From: Herbaspirillum chlorophenolicum
GTDB taxonomy: Bacteria; Pseudomonadota; Gammaproteobacteria; Burkholderiales; Burkholderiaceae_D
Assembly: GCF_001189955.1 (NCBI RefSeq)
Contig: NZ_LFLT01000017.1
Location: 1 to 64,000, forward strand
Length of the DNA: 64,000 nucleotides
Direction: 5' to 3'
The translations under genes were made by a program, and so were the position numbers. Shown here in pieces: positions 8,258-17,680 of this stretch (its first letter is position 1; each line of letters begins with the position of its first letter). The notes under the pieces were generated by a model. The model saw only the letters and a program-made list of their open reading frames with translations, was not told the DNA's origin and did not search any database.

Positions 8258-8770
8258 TCAGTTCAGGTCTTCGAACTCTTCCTTGGGCAGCGCTTCATAG
8301 GCGTCGGACTTGATCGATGCGTCGTTGGTGCAACCGCGCGTGCTGGCTTTGCCGACCTTGGGGCCGCGCACCACGATGCCGGACGAGAATTGCGGATCGT
8401 TGGTCGGCCCCTTGAAGTTGGTGCGCACGGTGCGGTCGAACAGGATGTAGTCGTAGCCGCCGTTGGCGAAGCGGATATGTGCCTCGCCGCCGCCTGAGTA
8501 CATGGTGGAGCTGAAGAAGAACTTGCCGGCTGCCGGCTGCGGCGTGTTCGGATATTGCAGTTCGATGTTGGCCGGTGTGCCGAAACGGTATTGCACCGTT
8601 CCGCCGCCGGCGGAGAAATCGGGCGAGGCACACAGCGAGGCAGTCTTCCGGGCGTGGGTGGTGCAGGAGAAGATATCCTTTTCGCCAGGTTTGCACATGG
8701 TCGGTTCGGAGGCCGCGGCATGGGCGTTGGCCAGTGCGAGCGATGCGGCGAAGAACAGGGCGTTTTTCAT
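8258..8770 (-). CDS. Secreted Cys-containing protein of unknown function
   Basis: The product has 170 residues from the ATG at 8770, which has AGGAAA before it; upstream in-frame starts lack this and would bury the signal peptide. Residues 1-20 are a signal peptide (MKNALFFAASLALANAHAAA). The mature protein has a Cys-rich start (MCKPGEKDIFSCTT and SLCAS) and a Gly-rich, probably beta-strand body with GGGEAHIRFANGGYDYILFD. It lies 28 bases after the gene at 8799-9260 on the same strand, so the two are likely co-transcribed. No named family is recognised. Confidence 0.7.
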   Translation of the reverse strand: MKNALFFAASLALANAHAAASEPTMCKPGEKDIFSCTTHARKTASLCASPDFSAGGGTVQYRFGTPANIELQYPNTPQPAAGKFFFSSTMYSGGGEAHIRFANGGYDYILFDRTVRTNFKGPTNDPQFSSGIVVRGPKVGKASTRGCTNDASIKSDAYEALPKEEFEDLN

Positions 8771-8798
8771 CGGGTGGTTTCCTGTGCGTTTGCGCGGT

Positions 8799-9260
8799 TC
8801 AGTACCCAAGACGCTGGCCCTTGCCGATGCGGTATTCGTGCCTGAGTACGAACTGCGAAGTGGCGATCATGCCCGACAGGCCGAGGATCAGCTGCGTCAG
8901 CGTATCCTGCGGCAGCACCCAAACGGTGCCGGCCGGCAGCGCCGAACCAGTGGCCGCGCTGATCACCGGATTGACCCATGAGGCTTCTTCGGTCACGTCC
9001 AGCAATACCAGGCCTTCGGCCGTGGTGTGCAGGTAGATTTCACCCCCCAGTTCCAGCGCGAAGCAGATGCCCTGGCCGGCGTTGACCGTATTGAGCTTGT
9101 TGCGCCAGACGACCGCTTGCAGCTCGCGGTTATAGGTGTCGATCCAGGTTTCGATCTCATGCACGTTCTGTAGCGCAATCCAAGGCCGTGGCGCCGGAAC
9201 GGTATCGGCGCCGCTGACGGCGTCATCGGGAAACAAGGGCTCGGGCGGCTGGTCGGACAT
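8799..9260 (-). CDS. Conserved hypothetical protein, no export signal
   Basis: The product has 153 residues from the ATG at 9260 (MSDQPPEPLFPDDAVSGAD). The longer frame begins in non-coding-looking sequence and is not preferred. The N-terminus is acidic and Pro-rich. The centre (WIALQNVHEIETWIDTYN) is followed by a strand-rich section (GQGICFALELGGEIYLHTT) and a hydrophobic patch near the C-terminus (LTQLILGLSGMIATSQFVL). I do not recognise it. The start is uncertain because no strong ribosome site is visible. Confidence 0.55.
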   Translation of the reverse strand: MSDQPPEPLFPDDAVSGADTVPAPRPWIALQNVHEIETWIDTYNRELQAVVWRNKLNTVNAGQGICFALELGGEIYLHTTAEGLVLLDVTEEASWVNPVISAATGSALPAGTVWVLPQDTLTQLILGLSGMIATSQFVLRHEYRIGKGQRLGY

Positions 9261-9516
9261 GGCTGGCAATCGGGAGGTGGGCGTAACGGCTGGCGCCGTC
9301 GGTGGCAGGCAGGATTTCGAAAACCTGCGGGTGAAAAACGAAAGTATATCGGATAGCGTATCGTCGGGCGAAAGAGCCGGGCGCATCTTTGGCCAAAATC
9401 CGATGCTGTTGCGAGCCAGCCATGCGCCTGCGCATTGTGCTTGCCGGAACGCCTAGCCAGCGTTAGCGTAGCGGCTCCGGCTGCTTTTGCAGCTTCATTT
9501 CCATGACAAGAAAAAC

Positions 9517-10398
9517 ATGCGCCGACAACTCCTTTTACTCACGGCATGGCTCCTGGCCGCCAACCTTCACGCCGAGCAACTGGCGATGGATCTCAACGAA
9601 GCGGTGACATCGATCGATGTCACGGTCAAGGACTTCTACGGCAAGGAAGAGACAGGCAAGGTCGTCATCACGCAATTCAAACCGGACGGCCCCGGCCCAT
9701 TCCCCATCCTGATCCTGAACCACGGCCGTAGCCCCACCAACCGCCGCGATCCGCCGCGCTTCCGTTATACCAAGCAAGTACGCTACTTCGTCGAGCGTGG
9801 CTTTGCGGTATTCGAGCCGACCCGTATTGGTTACGGCCAGTACAGCACCCAGTTCGATCCGGAAGACAGCGGCAGTTGCAGCAGCAAGGACTACGCGCCC
9901 ATGGCCAAAGCCGCGAGCACCGAGATCCTGGCGGTGCTGGATTATGCAAAGCAGCAATCCTATGTCGACCCGCAGCGCGTGTTGCTGGTAGGGCAATCGG
10001 TGGGCGGCTATTCGACGGTTGCCACCGCCGCGCTGGCGCCGGCCGGCCTGGTCGGCGCCATCAACTTCGCCGGCGGCTCTGGCGGTGATCCGGTTGCGCG
10101 TCCGGGCAATCCCTGCCAGCCGGGACGCATGGAGGACATGTATACCCAGTTCGGCAAGACCACCAAGGCGCCTATGCTGTGGGTCTATACCGAGAATGAC
10201 CTTTACTTCGGCCCGACCTATAGCAAGGCCTGGCACGCGGCTTTCGTGAAAGCCGGCGGCATGGCCGACTACCATTTGTTGCCGCCGTTCGGGAAGAACG
10301 GGCACCTGCTGTTTTCCGGCGGGGTGGAGATCTGGTCGCCGATAGTGTCGGCATTCCTGGAAAAGCTGGGGTTTCCGGGCCAGCAGCCCAAGCAGTAA
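9517..10398 (+). CDS. Secreted alpha/beta hydrolase, dienelactone-hydrolase-like
   Basis: The 293-residue product has a signal peptide (MRRQLLLLTAWLLAANLHA). The alpha/beta hydrolase fold shows the oxyanion strand ILNHGRSP, the nucleophile elbow GQSVGG, an acidic residue after strand 7 (WVYTENDLYFGP) and the catalytic His in KNGHLLF. This predicts a periplasmic serine esterase or hydrolase with unknown substrate. The start is taken at 9517 because the hydrophobic core follows directly; the TTG at 9487 is less likely. It stands alone between minus-strand genes and the MORN gene. Confidence 0.82.
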   Translation: MRRQLLLLTAWLLAANLHAEQLAMDLNEAVTSIDVTVKDFYGKEETGKVVITQFKPDGPGPFPILILNHGRSPTNRRDPPRFRYTKQVRYFVERGFAVFEPTRIGYGQYSTQFDPEDSGSCSSKDYAPMAKAASTEILAVLDYAKQQSYVDPQRVLLVGQSVGGYSTVATAALAPAGLVGAINFAGGSGGDPVARPGNPCQPGRMEDMYTQFGKTTKAPMLWVYTENDLYFGPTYSKAWHAAFVKAGGMADYHLLPPFGKNGHLLFSGGVEIWSPIVSAFLEKLGFPGQQPKQ

Positions 10399-10550
10399 AG
10401 GGAGGCGGGGAGAGGGGCCCGATAAGCAAAGGCCGTGATGATTTGTCGCCAGCAGGTCCTTGATTTCATTGGGAAATAATGTTCTTGTTTGGCGCCCCAT
10501 TATCGGCCTCAGCTTGTTGGTCTGAGGGGCGATCTCATTCATATGGATGA

Positions 10551-10579
10551 TAGAAAACCGGCGCTTACGCCACTATAAT
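10551..10579 (+). promoter_or_regulatory. Candidate sigma-70 promoter of the MORN lipoprotein gene
   Basis: TAGAAA (10551-10556), 17 bases, then TATAAT (10574-10579), about 100 bases before the ATG. The -10 is perfect and the -35 weak. An inverted repeat TCCCGATC/GATCGGGA (10605-10628) lies in the transcribed leader. Confidence 0.45.
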
Positions 10580-10679
10580 TTCTTGCGTAGCGTTAAGAAC
10601 CCGGTCCCGATCACTGCCGGGATCGGGAACAGATTCAAACAATGGCCGCTAAGAATCCATTTCGTACTTGGGGGGAATC

Positions 10680-11891
10680 ATGAAGATCATCTCGATACTT
10701 TCCAGATTGTCCTCGCTGGCAGTTCTGGTCGTTATCGCCGCATGCGGCACGCCTTACCAGCCGCCGCCGACGTCAGCGGCACCTTCTGCGCCGCCGCCAG
10801 GACCACCTGACTGGACGCTCTCCTCCGGTGGTTGCAAAGTCTGGAACAACGGGCCCCGGCCGACCGATTCGGTGACTTGGGACGGAGAATGCGTCAACGG
10901 CATGGCAGAAGGCAAGGGAACCGTCACCTGGTTCAACAATGGCGTTTATTCGCAGCGCTTTGTCGGTGTCATGAAAGAGGGGAAGCGTTCCGGCACCGGC
11001 GACTATTATTGGGCCAACGGCGATCATTACAGTGGCCAGTTCTCCAACGACGACCGTACCGGCAAGGGGGAATATCGTTGGGGCAACGGTGACCGCTACA
11101 GCGGCAATTTCCTCCGGGGCCAGCGCGACGGCGTCAGCACCACGTACGTCTTTGCCAACGGTGACCGTTTCGACGGCGAGCAGCGCAATTCCAGTTTCAT
11201 CAACGGGAACCTGGTCAATTCCAGTGGCGAGGTCATCGCCAGCTTTATCGATGGCAAGCGCTACAACCGGAGCAACCCGAACAACTCTTCCGCATCATCT
11301 TCCGGTTCATCCGGCGGAGGCTTTGGTGCGCTGCTGGGAGCGGTTGCCCAAGGCATGGCGGCTGCGGGCGGCAAGAACGCCGCGCAGTACCAGGCACTGG
11401 CCAACGGCCTCAACGGCAATGCCGCCACTGGCGGCGGTGGCAGCGGCGGCGTGAACCCCGCCTATACGGCACCGGTTGCGGGGGCGGCGGCAAGCAGCGG
11501 CGACAGCACCCAGCCGATGGTCAATCAATGCATGAAGTTCTCCCGCAAGGGCAAGTACGAGATGCGCATCGACAATAGTTGCGGCTATGATCTCTCTACC
11601 GTGTATTGCTACACCAGCATCGCCAATGCGTCACAGTATTTCGACGTGACCGCCAACGCTTGCACCAGTTACCGTCGCAGTTCGTCGGCCAATATCGTCA
11701 TCAGTGCCAATGGTTTCATCACCGTGAATGCACCCAACAACAACAATCCGGTCAAGTTCATCGCCTGCAAGTTGGCCAACGATGGTTATCCGACCAAGTT
11801 GCAGTGGGATGGCAACAGCCTACAGGGCGAATGCCATTTCCGGGCGAGTACGTCTTCAGGCGGCGCACGCAGCTTCGGTGCGGTACGTTAG
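10680..11891 (+). CDS. MORN-repeat lipoprotein
   Basis: The 403-residue product starts after GGGGGAA. A lipobox VVIAAC (Cys at about residue 22) predicts a lipoprotein. A Pro-rich spacer is followed by at least four MORN repeats (about residues 60-165; YWANGDHYSGQFSNDDRTGKG-type units), then a Ser/Gly/Asn-rich low-complexity linker (about 200-275). The C-terminal domain has five Cys (CMKFSRKGKYEMRIDNSCG, VYCYTS, NACTS, FIACK, GECHF). MORN repeats bind lipids or proteins. The C-terminal domain looks disulfide-stabilised and may be an extracytoplasmic interaction domain. The function is unknown. Confidence 0.85.
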   Translation: MKIISILSRLSSLAVLVVIAACGTPYQPPPTSAAPSAPPPGPPDWTLSSGGCKVWNNGPRPTDSVTWDGECVNGMAEGKGTVTWFNNGVYSQRFVGVMKEGKRSGTGDYYWANGDHYSGQFSNDDRTGKGEYRWGNGDRYSGNFLRGQRDGVSTTYVFANGDRFDGEQRNSSFINGNLVNSSGEVIASFIDGKRYNRSNPNNSSASSSGSSGGGFGALLGAVAQGMAAAGGKNAAQYQALANGLNGNAATGGGGSGGVNPAYTAPVAGAAASSGDSTQPMVNQCMKFSRKGKYEMRIDNSCGYDLSTVYCYTSIANASQYFDVTANACTSYRRSSSANIVISANGFITVNAPNNNNPVKFIACKLANDGYPTKLQWDGNSLQGECHFRASTSSGGARSFGAVR

Positions 11892-11995
11892 CAACGCAGG
11901 ACACTAGCCCGATTCCCGGCATGTCAAACGACAAGCCGGGTGGGGTGCTCTGTTCGGGAAACGGAAAGGCGATCTGCCGGCTTACGAACTGGAAA

Positions 11996-12038
11996 AGATA
12001 AAAGTCCGCACGAACTTTTATCTGGCTGCTTTGTTTTT
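11996..12038. terminator. Probable terminator between convergent genes
   Basis: A perfect 10-bp stem AGATAAAAGT/ACTTTTATCT with an 8-base loop lies between the MORN gene and iclR, which converge. A T-rich stretch follows on the plus strand after a gap of about 8 bases. The stem is AT-rich, so this is a weaker call. Confidence 0.45.
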
Positions 12039-12056
12039 GCCGGCGATCGTCCAGGA

Positions 12057-12860
12057 TCACTCCTCAATCATTGCCCCGATCGCCACCGAAATCTCACGCG
12101 CTGCCTTACCGACGATAGGCACCAGGTCTTGCGGCTGGTAGCCGCCGTCGACGTGAGACATGAACGGCACCGTCAAGGCCGCAACGGCCTGGTTGAAGTG
12201 ATTCAGGACGGGGAAGCTGATGTCGATCACGCCGTTGGAGGCTTCGCTGGACGATACATCGTTGCCGGCTTCTGCAATCGCAGCCAGTCGCCGCATAATC
12301 TTCTCGGTCGTGGGCGAACCATCGTGTTCCGCCATTGCTTTGACCATATCCAACTGGCGGTCCTGTTGCTGAAATGCCGCGATCACGCGGGCCGACGCGT
12401 AGTGCGACGATAGCGCAAAGCTCGCGCCCAGTTTGACCGACCAGCCCATCGCCCGGTGTTGCGGTTCGGCTTGCGAGATCACCATCATGCGGTCGCCGTT
12501 CATCGCCACCAGATGGCAGGAATGCCCGATCGTATCGGCCAGCCGCTCCATCGTATGCAGCGCCGCACGCTGCAGCCGCCGCATCGGCGGATGGCGGTTT
12601 GCCAGTTCGAACATGCGCAAGGTCAGCGCATACAGATTGGTGAGCGGATCGCGCCGCACGTAGCCGCGCTGCTCCAGCACGCCCAGCATGCGGAAGATTT
12701 CGCTGACCGAGCGCGATACCCGCTCGGCCAGCGCTTTTTGCGTCAGCCCCTCCGGTTCGTCCGCCAGCGCCTCCAGCAGATCCAGCCCCTTCTCCAGCGC
12801 CGGCGCGCCCGGGCGCTCATTGGCCGCAGCCGTTTCTTCGTTGTTGTTTGCTTGCTTCAT
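12057..12860 (-). CDS. IclR-family transcriptional regulator of the TRAP/CoA-transferase cluster
   Basis: The 267-residue product has a polar N-terminus, then an IclR winged helix (about residues 20-80; ALEKGLDLLEALADEPEG, LTQKALAERVSRSVSEIFRML, GYVRRDP). The C-terminal IclR effector domain follows (GHSCHLVAMNGDRMMVISQ; ASNGVIDISFPV). It is divergent from the dctP-type gene across 262 bases, the standard arrangement for a regulator of the neighbouring catabolic operon. The effector is probably the transported acid or its CoA derivative (inference). Confidence 0.9.
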   Translation of the reverse strand: MKQANNNEETAAANERPGAPALEKGLDLLEALADEPEGLTQKALAERVSRSVSEIFRMLGVLEQRGYVRRDPLTNLYALTLRMFELANRHPPMRRLQRAALHTMERLADTIGHSCHLVAMNGDRMMVISQAEPQHRAMGWSVKLGASFALSSHYASARVIAAFQQQDRQLDMVKAMAEHDGSPTTEKIMRRLAAIAEAGNDVSSSEASNGVIDISFPVLNHFNQAVAALTVPFMSHVDGGYQPQDLVPIVGKAAREISVAIGAMIEE

Positions 12861-12882
12861 TGTTTTACTTGATCTCTTTAAA

Positions 12883-12916
12883 TTTCGTATATAGAATCAA
12901 CTTTGCATATATGGAA
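12883..12916. promoter_or_regulatory. Candidate tandem IclR operator sites
   Basis: Two related boxes, TTTCGTATATAGAAT (12883-12897) and TTGCATATATGGAA (12903-12916; all but one symmetric pair match), lie 23-56 bases upstream of the iclR start in the divergent promoter region. Their position and AT-rich core suit autoregulation and control of the TRAP operon. Confidence 0.45.
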
Positions 12917-13122
12917 TTATGTGAAAGTCAGTTTATCAGCGGCAAGCTTCAAATAGCGATACAGGCATCAAGTAAATAAGCAAAAACGCGGTTCGACGGC
13001 CGCAAGAGACAAAGCAAAACCGCAGGCCGCATGCCTCGGTATTCAGGACCTCATATTTTATAAACCGGCCCACCGGTACATTAATCGGGTGAAGCGCAGC
13101 TTCGCCGTTACAGGAGACAAAG

Positions 13123-14103
13123 ATGCGTCAGATTTTACTCGCGCTCGGTGCCGTCATGGCATTCGGTGCAACCGCCATCCCCGCCGCCGCGCAAGTCAAG
13201 TTGCGCCTGGCCCATGCCTTATCCACCAGCGAGCCGGTACATAAAGCGTCGGAAGCTTTTGCCAAAGCGGTCAACGAGCGCTCCGGCGGCAAGCTGCGCA
13301 TCAGCGTTTTTCCGTCCGAGCAGCTCGGTCCCAATAAAGAGGTGTATGAGCAGGTGCGCCACGGGGCGCCGATCATCCAATTGGCCGATCCGGCGTTCAT
13401 GGCCGATTACGTGCCCGACCTGGGCGTGATGAACGGCCCTTATTTGCTCGACAATCCGCAGCAATTCAAGATGCTGCTGGCCAGCGACTGGTACAAGGAA
13501 ATGGACAAGGAAATGCAGAAGGCCGGTTTTCGCGCCTTGTCCTTCAATTACTTTTTCGGCATCCGCAACATGATCGGCAGCAAGCCGTTCCGTTCGCCGG
13601 CCGACATCAAGGGCGTGACGGTGCGCATCGCACCCAATCCGATGTGGGTAGAAACCTTCAAGGCGCTGGGGGCGCGCGGCGTGCCGCTGCCGTGGACCGA
13701 GGTTTATAGCGCGCTGGCGCAGAACGTGGTCGATGCAGTCGAAGCGCCGCTCGGTTCGCTGGTCGGCTCCAAATTGCAGGAGCAACGCAAGATCCTGTCG
13801 CTGACCGGACACTTCACCGCCTACGTCGGCCTGGTGATGAATGAAAAAATCTTCGAATCGCTATCACCCGATCTGCAAAAGATCCTGATCGAAGAATCGG
13901 TCAAGGCCGGCGAAGCCATGACTGCGACCACCATAGAAAACGACAAGAAGCTGATCGAAGACCTGAAGAAGCAGGGCGTGACGGTCGTCTCGGATGTCAA
14001 TGTCAAGGCGTTCCGCGATGCCACCGCACCGGTCTATTCGGCCTTCCCGAAATGGACGCCGGGGCTGTACCCGCGCATCCGCAAGATTCTGGATCAGAAG
14101 TGA
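13123..14103 (+). CDS. TRAP transporter substrate-binding protein (DctP family)
   Basis: The 326-residue product follows a CAGGAGA ribosome site. It has a signal peptide (residues 1-23, ending AAAQ), then the DctP fold: LRLAHALSTSEPVHKASEAF, FPSEQLGPNKEV, and KGVTVRIAPNPMWVETFKALGA. The last string contains the conserved Arg that binds the substrate carboxylate. VPLPWTEVYSALAQNVVDA is also typical. It binds an organic acid in the periplasm and hands it to the two membrane subunits encoded next. The substrate cannot be read from sequence; the CoA-transferase downstream implies a carboxylic acid. Confidence 0.92.
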   Translation: MRQILLALGAVMAFGATAIPAAAQVKLRLAHALSTSEPVHKASEAFAKAVNERSGGKLRISVFPSEQLGPNKEVYEQVRHGAPIIQLADPAFMADYVPDLGVMNGPYLLDNPQQFKMLLASDWYKEMDKEMQKAGFRALSFNYFFGIRNMIGSKPFRSPADIKGVTVRIAPNPMWVETFKALGARGVPLPWTEVYSALAQNVVDAVEAPLGSLVGSKLQEQRKILSLTGHFTAYVGLVMNEKIFESLSPDLQKILIEESVKAGEAMTATTIENDKKLIEDLKKQGVTVVSDVNVKAFRDATAPVYSAFPKWTPGLYPRIRKILDQK

Positions 14104-14202
14104 TCCGCCGGTAATTTTCCCGTCCGGTCTGCGCAGCATCAGAAGTAGCGGCAGACCACTTTCCTTTCTTGATCAATACCAGTTTCATCTGGAGGCATCC
14201 CC

Positions 14203-14715
14203 ATGTCTGAACTATCCGTCAACGCCGACAGCCCGCCGGAGAAAGAAATCCGTTTCTCCGACCTGTCGCTGGAAGAAATCGTCGCCGGCATCGGCCTGAT
14301 CATCATCGTGCTGTCCGTCACCTGGGGCGTGGTCACGCGCTACCTGCTGGCGCAGCCTGCGGCCTGGAGCGGTGAGGTCGCCGGCATCGCGTTCGCCTGG
14401 ACCGTGTTCGTTGGCGCGGCTGCCGTCTTCAAGCGCGGCGAGCATATTTCCATCGATCTGGCGATCGAGTATCTGCCGGCGGCGCCGCGCAGATTGCTGC
14501 AATTGCTGGTGGATATCTTTGTGTTCCTGACGCTGGCGGCCGTGGCCGGACTGGCGCTCAAGTTTTCGATCGCTACCATCGACGCGCCGACCACGATTTT
14601 GCGCATACCGCAAAGTGTCACCTATAGCGGCGCCGCCGTCGGCTTCATGCTGATGACGATACGCCACACCATGTTCGCCGTGCGCCGCCTGCGCCAGCCG
14701 GGAGAACCCAAATGA
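14203..14715 (+). CDS. TRAP transporter small membrane subunit (DctQ family)
   Basis: The 170-residue protein has four predicted membrane helices. Family features include WSGEVAGIAFAWTVFVGAAAVFKRGEHI and the C-terminal VTYSGAAVGFMLMTIR. It pairs with the DctM subunit to form the sodium-driven TRAP membrane complex. Its stop codon overlaps the start of the DctM gene (ATGA), indicating translational coupling. Confidence 0.9.
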   Translation: MSELSVNADSPPEKEIRFSDLSLEEIVAGIGLIIIVLSVTWGVVTRYLLAQPAAWSGEVAGIAFAWTVFVGAAAVFKRGEHISIDLAIEYLPAAPRRLLQLLVDIFVFLTLAAVAGLALKFSIATIDAPTTILRIPQSVTYSGAAVGFMLMTIRHTMFAVRRLRQPGEPK

Positions 14716-15995
14716 CTTTATGGCCTGCTTTTCTGATGTTCCTGCTGCTGGCGATCAATGTGCCGGTGGCCATTGCCATGATCGCGCCGGCGATGCTGTA
14801 TTTCTTCATCGGCGGCGATCTGCCCATTGACCTGGTATCGCAGCGCATCGTCAGCACCACGGAATCTTTTCCCTTGCTGGCGCTGCCATTCTTCGTGTTG
14901 GCCGGCAGCATCATGAATGCCGCCGGTATCACGCGCCGCCTGCTGGCGCTGGCCGAGGCCTTTGTCGGTCATTTCGTCGGTGGACTGGCGCAAATCAATA
15001 TCCTGCTGGCGACGATGATGGGCGGCCTGACTGCTTCGGCCAATGCCGATGCGGCGATGCTGGCCAAGATGCTCGGACCGTCGATGGTGCGTGGTGGCTA
15101 TAGCGCCGGATTCGCCGCGGCCACGATCGCCTGCTCGTCGGTGATCGTGGCGATGATCCCGCCCAGCATCGGCATGATCGTCTATGCGTATCTGGCCAAT
15201 GTATCGGTCGGCAAGCTGTTCATCGCCGGCGTGATCCCGGGCCTGCTGCTGGCGGTTGCCTTGATGGTCGCGGTGTATCTGGTGTCGAAGAAACGCGGCT
15301 ATGTGCCGGCGCGCTCGAAAATGGCAACCGGCAAGGAATTGTGGCGCGCGTTCACCGATTCGGTATGGGCCTTGTCGCTGCCGGTGTTCATCATCATCGG
15401 CATTCGCGGCGGTGTGTTCACGCCGACCGAGGCCGGCGCGATTGCGGTGCTGTACGCGGCTTTCGTCGGCGTCGTGCTGCATCGCGAACTGCGCTGGAAG
15501 CATGTGCCCATCATCCTGTCGGAAACCATCGCCACGACATCGGTGGTGATGCTGATCATCTGCAGCGCCGCCACGCTCGGCTATTACATGGTGTGGGAAG
15601 ACATCCCCGCGCAATTGGCATCGACGCTGATTTCGCTCACCAATCACCCGGGCCTGTTGCTGTTGCTGATCAATGTACTGCTGCTGCTGGTCGGCATGGT
15701 GATCGAAGGCACCGCCGCGCTGATTCTGCTCACGCCCATCCTGGTGCCGGTGATCCTGAAGCTCGGTATCGACCCGGTCCATTTCGGCATCATCATGGTC
15801 CTCAACCTGACGCTGGGCGGCGCCCATCCGCCGGTCGGCACGCTGCTGTTCACCACTTGCAGCATCTTGAAAGTATCCCTCGCCAACGCCACCAAGGAAT
15901 CGCTCTCACTGCTGCTGGCGATGCTGATCGTGCTGACGCTGGTCACTGCCGTGCCGCAAATCTCATTGCTGTTGCCGTCGCTGCTGATGCAGTAA
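14712..15995 (+). CDS. TRAP transporter large permease (DctM family)
   Basis: The 427-residue polytopic membrane protein has about 12 helices. Family motifs are seen: FPLLALPFFVLAGSIMNAAG, GGLTASANADAAMLAKMLGP, and IACSSVIVAMIPPSIGMIVY. The C-terminal half has LGGAHPPVGTLLF. It is the channel-forming, sodium-coupled subunit. The length is normal for DctM. Translation is coupled to the upstream DctQ gene. Confidence 0.92.
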   Translation: MTLWPAFLMFLLLAINVPVAIAMIAPAMLYFFIGGDLPIDLVSQRIVSTTESFPLLALPFFVLAGSIMNAAGITRRLLALAEAFVGHFVGGLAQINILLATMMGGLTASANADAAMLAKMLGPSMVRGGYSAGFAAATIACSSVIVAMIPPSIGMIVYAYLANVSVGKLFIAGVIPGLLLAVALMVAVYLVSKKRGYVPARSKMATGKELWRAFTDSVWALSLPVFIIIGIRGGVFTPTEAGAIAVLYAAFVGVVLHRELRWKHVPIILSETIATTSVVMLIICSAATLGYYMVWEDIPAQLASTLISLTNHPGLLLLLINVLLLLVGMVIEGTAALILLTPILVPVILKLGIDPVHFGIIMVLNLTLGGAHPPVGTLLFTTCSILKVSLANATKESLSLLLAMLIVLTLVTAVPQISLLLPSLLMQ

Positions 15996-16022
15996 TCATT
16001 TATTTTTCAGGAAAAAAACATC

Positions 16023-17225
16023 ATGTCTTCGACCAATCACAAGAGCGCAGCCGCAGCTGACACTACGCCGGTCTTGCCATTGCAGGGTTTGCTGGTGCTG
16101 GATTTCAGCCAGTTCCTGGCCGGCCCGTCGGCCGGGCTGCGGCTAGCCGACCTGGGCGCCGACGTCATCAAGATCGAGCGGCCGGACGGCGGCGATTTGA
16201 GCCGCCAATTGTATGTATCGAATCTGGAGCTGGACGGCGATAGCACCTTGTTCCATACCATCAACCGCAACAAGCGCAGCTTTGCCGCCAATCTGAAAGA
16301 CGCCGCCGACCGGGAGGAAATCTGGAAGCTGATCGCGCAAGCCGATGTGCTGATCCAGAATTTCCGTCCCGGCATCATGGACCGGCTCGGCTTCGACTGC
16401 GATAGCGTGCGCAAGGCCAACCCGCGGCTGGTGTATGCCTCGATCACCGGCGACGGCAGCGAAGAGCCGTGGCGCGACAAGCCGGGCCAGGACCTGCTGG
16501 TGCAATCGCTGTCCGGCCTGACCTGGTTGAACGGCAATGCCGATCACGGGCCGACGCCGGTCGGCGTGGCGGTGGCCGACATCTTCACCGGCGCGCATCT
16601 GGTGCAAGGCATCCTGGCGGCGCTGGTCCGGCGCGGCATTACCGGGCAGGGCGGCCGGGTCGATGCCAGCCTGCTGGAATCGACGCTGGACTTCCAGTTC
16701 GAACTGATCAGCACCTATCTGAACGGCGACGGCACGCCGCCGCAACGCAGCGAGATCGGCAGCGCCAGCGCCTATCTGAGCGCGCCTTACGGCGTGTATG
16801 CCACTGCCGATGGATACATGGCGATTGCCATGAATCCGGTCGAACGCCTGGGGGAATTGCTGGGTTGCGATGCGTTGCTGGAATACGGCGACCGCACGCG
16901 CTGGTTCTCCGAGCGGGATGTCATCAAGAACATCTTGTGGAAGCATCTGCGCCAGCAATCGACCGCGTACTGGCTGGCAATTCTGGAGCCGGCCGATATC
17001 TGGTGCGCCGATGTGCTGAGCTGGCCGCGCCTGATCGAGCATGAGGGATTCAAGGCGCTGAACATGGTGCAGGAAGTGTTTACCGGCAGCGGCGCCAGGC
17101 TGGTGACAACACGCTGCCCGATCCGCATCGACGGCCGCATTCTGACTTCACGCAAAGGCGCGCCGAAGATCGGCGAAGACACTGCCGCCATCCGTGCGCA
17201 ATTTCATACTCAGGAGAACCAATAA
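16023..17225 (+). CDS. CaiB/BaiF family (type III) CoA-transferase
   Basis: The 400-residue product starts with [19 protein letters not shown] and [20 protein letters not shown], the family N-terminal signature. The catalytic Asp is predicted at about residue 186 in [11 protein letters not shown], equivalent to the Asp of formyl-CoA transferase. Such enzymes move CoA between carboxylic acids, so the gene probably activates the acid taken up by the TRAP system. It starts 27 bases after dctM and ends one base into the MaoC gene. The donor and acceptor are unknown. Confidence 0.9.
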   Translation: MSSTNHKSAAAADTTPVLPLQGLLVLDFSQFLAGPSAGLRLADLGADVIKIERPDGGDLSRQLYVSNLELDGDSTLFHTINRNKRSFAANLKDAADREEIWKLIAQADVLIQNFRPGIMDRLGFDCDSVRKANPRLVYASITGDGSEEPWRDKPGQDLLVQSLSGLTWLNGNADHGPTPVGVAVADIFTGAHLVQGILAALVRRGITGQGGRVDASLLESTLDFQFELISTYLNGDGTPPQRSEIGSASAYLSAPYGVYATADGYMAIAMNPVERLGELLGCDALLEYGDRTRWFSERDVIKNILWKHLRQQSTAYWLAILEPADIWCADVLSWPRLIEHEGFKALNMVQEVFTGSGARLVTTRCPIRIDGRILTSRKGAPKIGEDTAAIRAQFHTQENQ

Positions 17226-17680
17226 TGATTGTCGAAAAATATTTTGAAGAATACGTGATCGGCGATTTCCGCCTGTCCACCGGCCGCACCATTACCGAAG
17301 CCGATATCGTCATGCATGCCGGCCAGACCGGCGATTATTATCCGCACCACGTCGATGCCGAATGGTGCGCGACCCAGCCGTTCAAGCAGCGCATTGCGCA
17401 TGGCACGCTGATCTTCAGCGTCGGCATCGGCATGACCACCGGCGTGATCAATCCGCGCGGCATTTCTTACGGCTACGACCGGCTGCGTTTTATCCGGCCG
17501 GTGTTTATCGGCGACACGATCACGGTCAAGACCACGATCAAGGAAAAGCGCGACCATAAGAAACCGGAAAATGGCCTGCTGATCGAACTGGTGGAAATGT
17601 TCAATCAGCGCCAGGAAGTCGTCATCGCCTGCGAGCACCTGACTGTGATGGAACGCGATCCGGCAAAGGTGGCTGCATGA
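17225..17680 (+). CDS. MaoC-like hot-dog dehydratase/hydratase
   Basis: The 151-residue single hot-dog domain has the hydratase motif region [10 protein letters not shown]. The catalytic Asp (residue 37) and His (residue 42) of the D-x-N-P-x-H motif are present, but the Asn is Tyr (residue 39). [15 protein letters not shown] and [16 protein letters not shown] are typical of MaoC/mesaconyl-CoA hydratase-like proteins. With the CoA-transferase it would hydrate or dehydrate a CoA ester. It overlaps both neighbours, which suggests tight co-expression. Confidence 0.88.
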   Translation: MIVEKYFEEYVIGDFRLSTGRTITEADIVMHAGQTGDYYPHHVDAEWCATQPFKQRIAHGTLIFSVGIGMTTGVINPRGISYGYDRLRFIRPVFIGDTITVKTTIKEKRDHKKPENGLLIELVEMFNQRQEVVIACEHLTVMERDPAKVAA

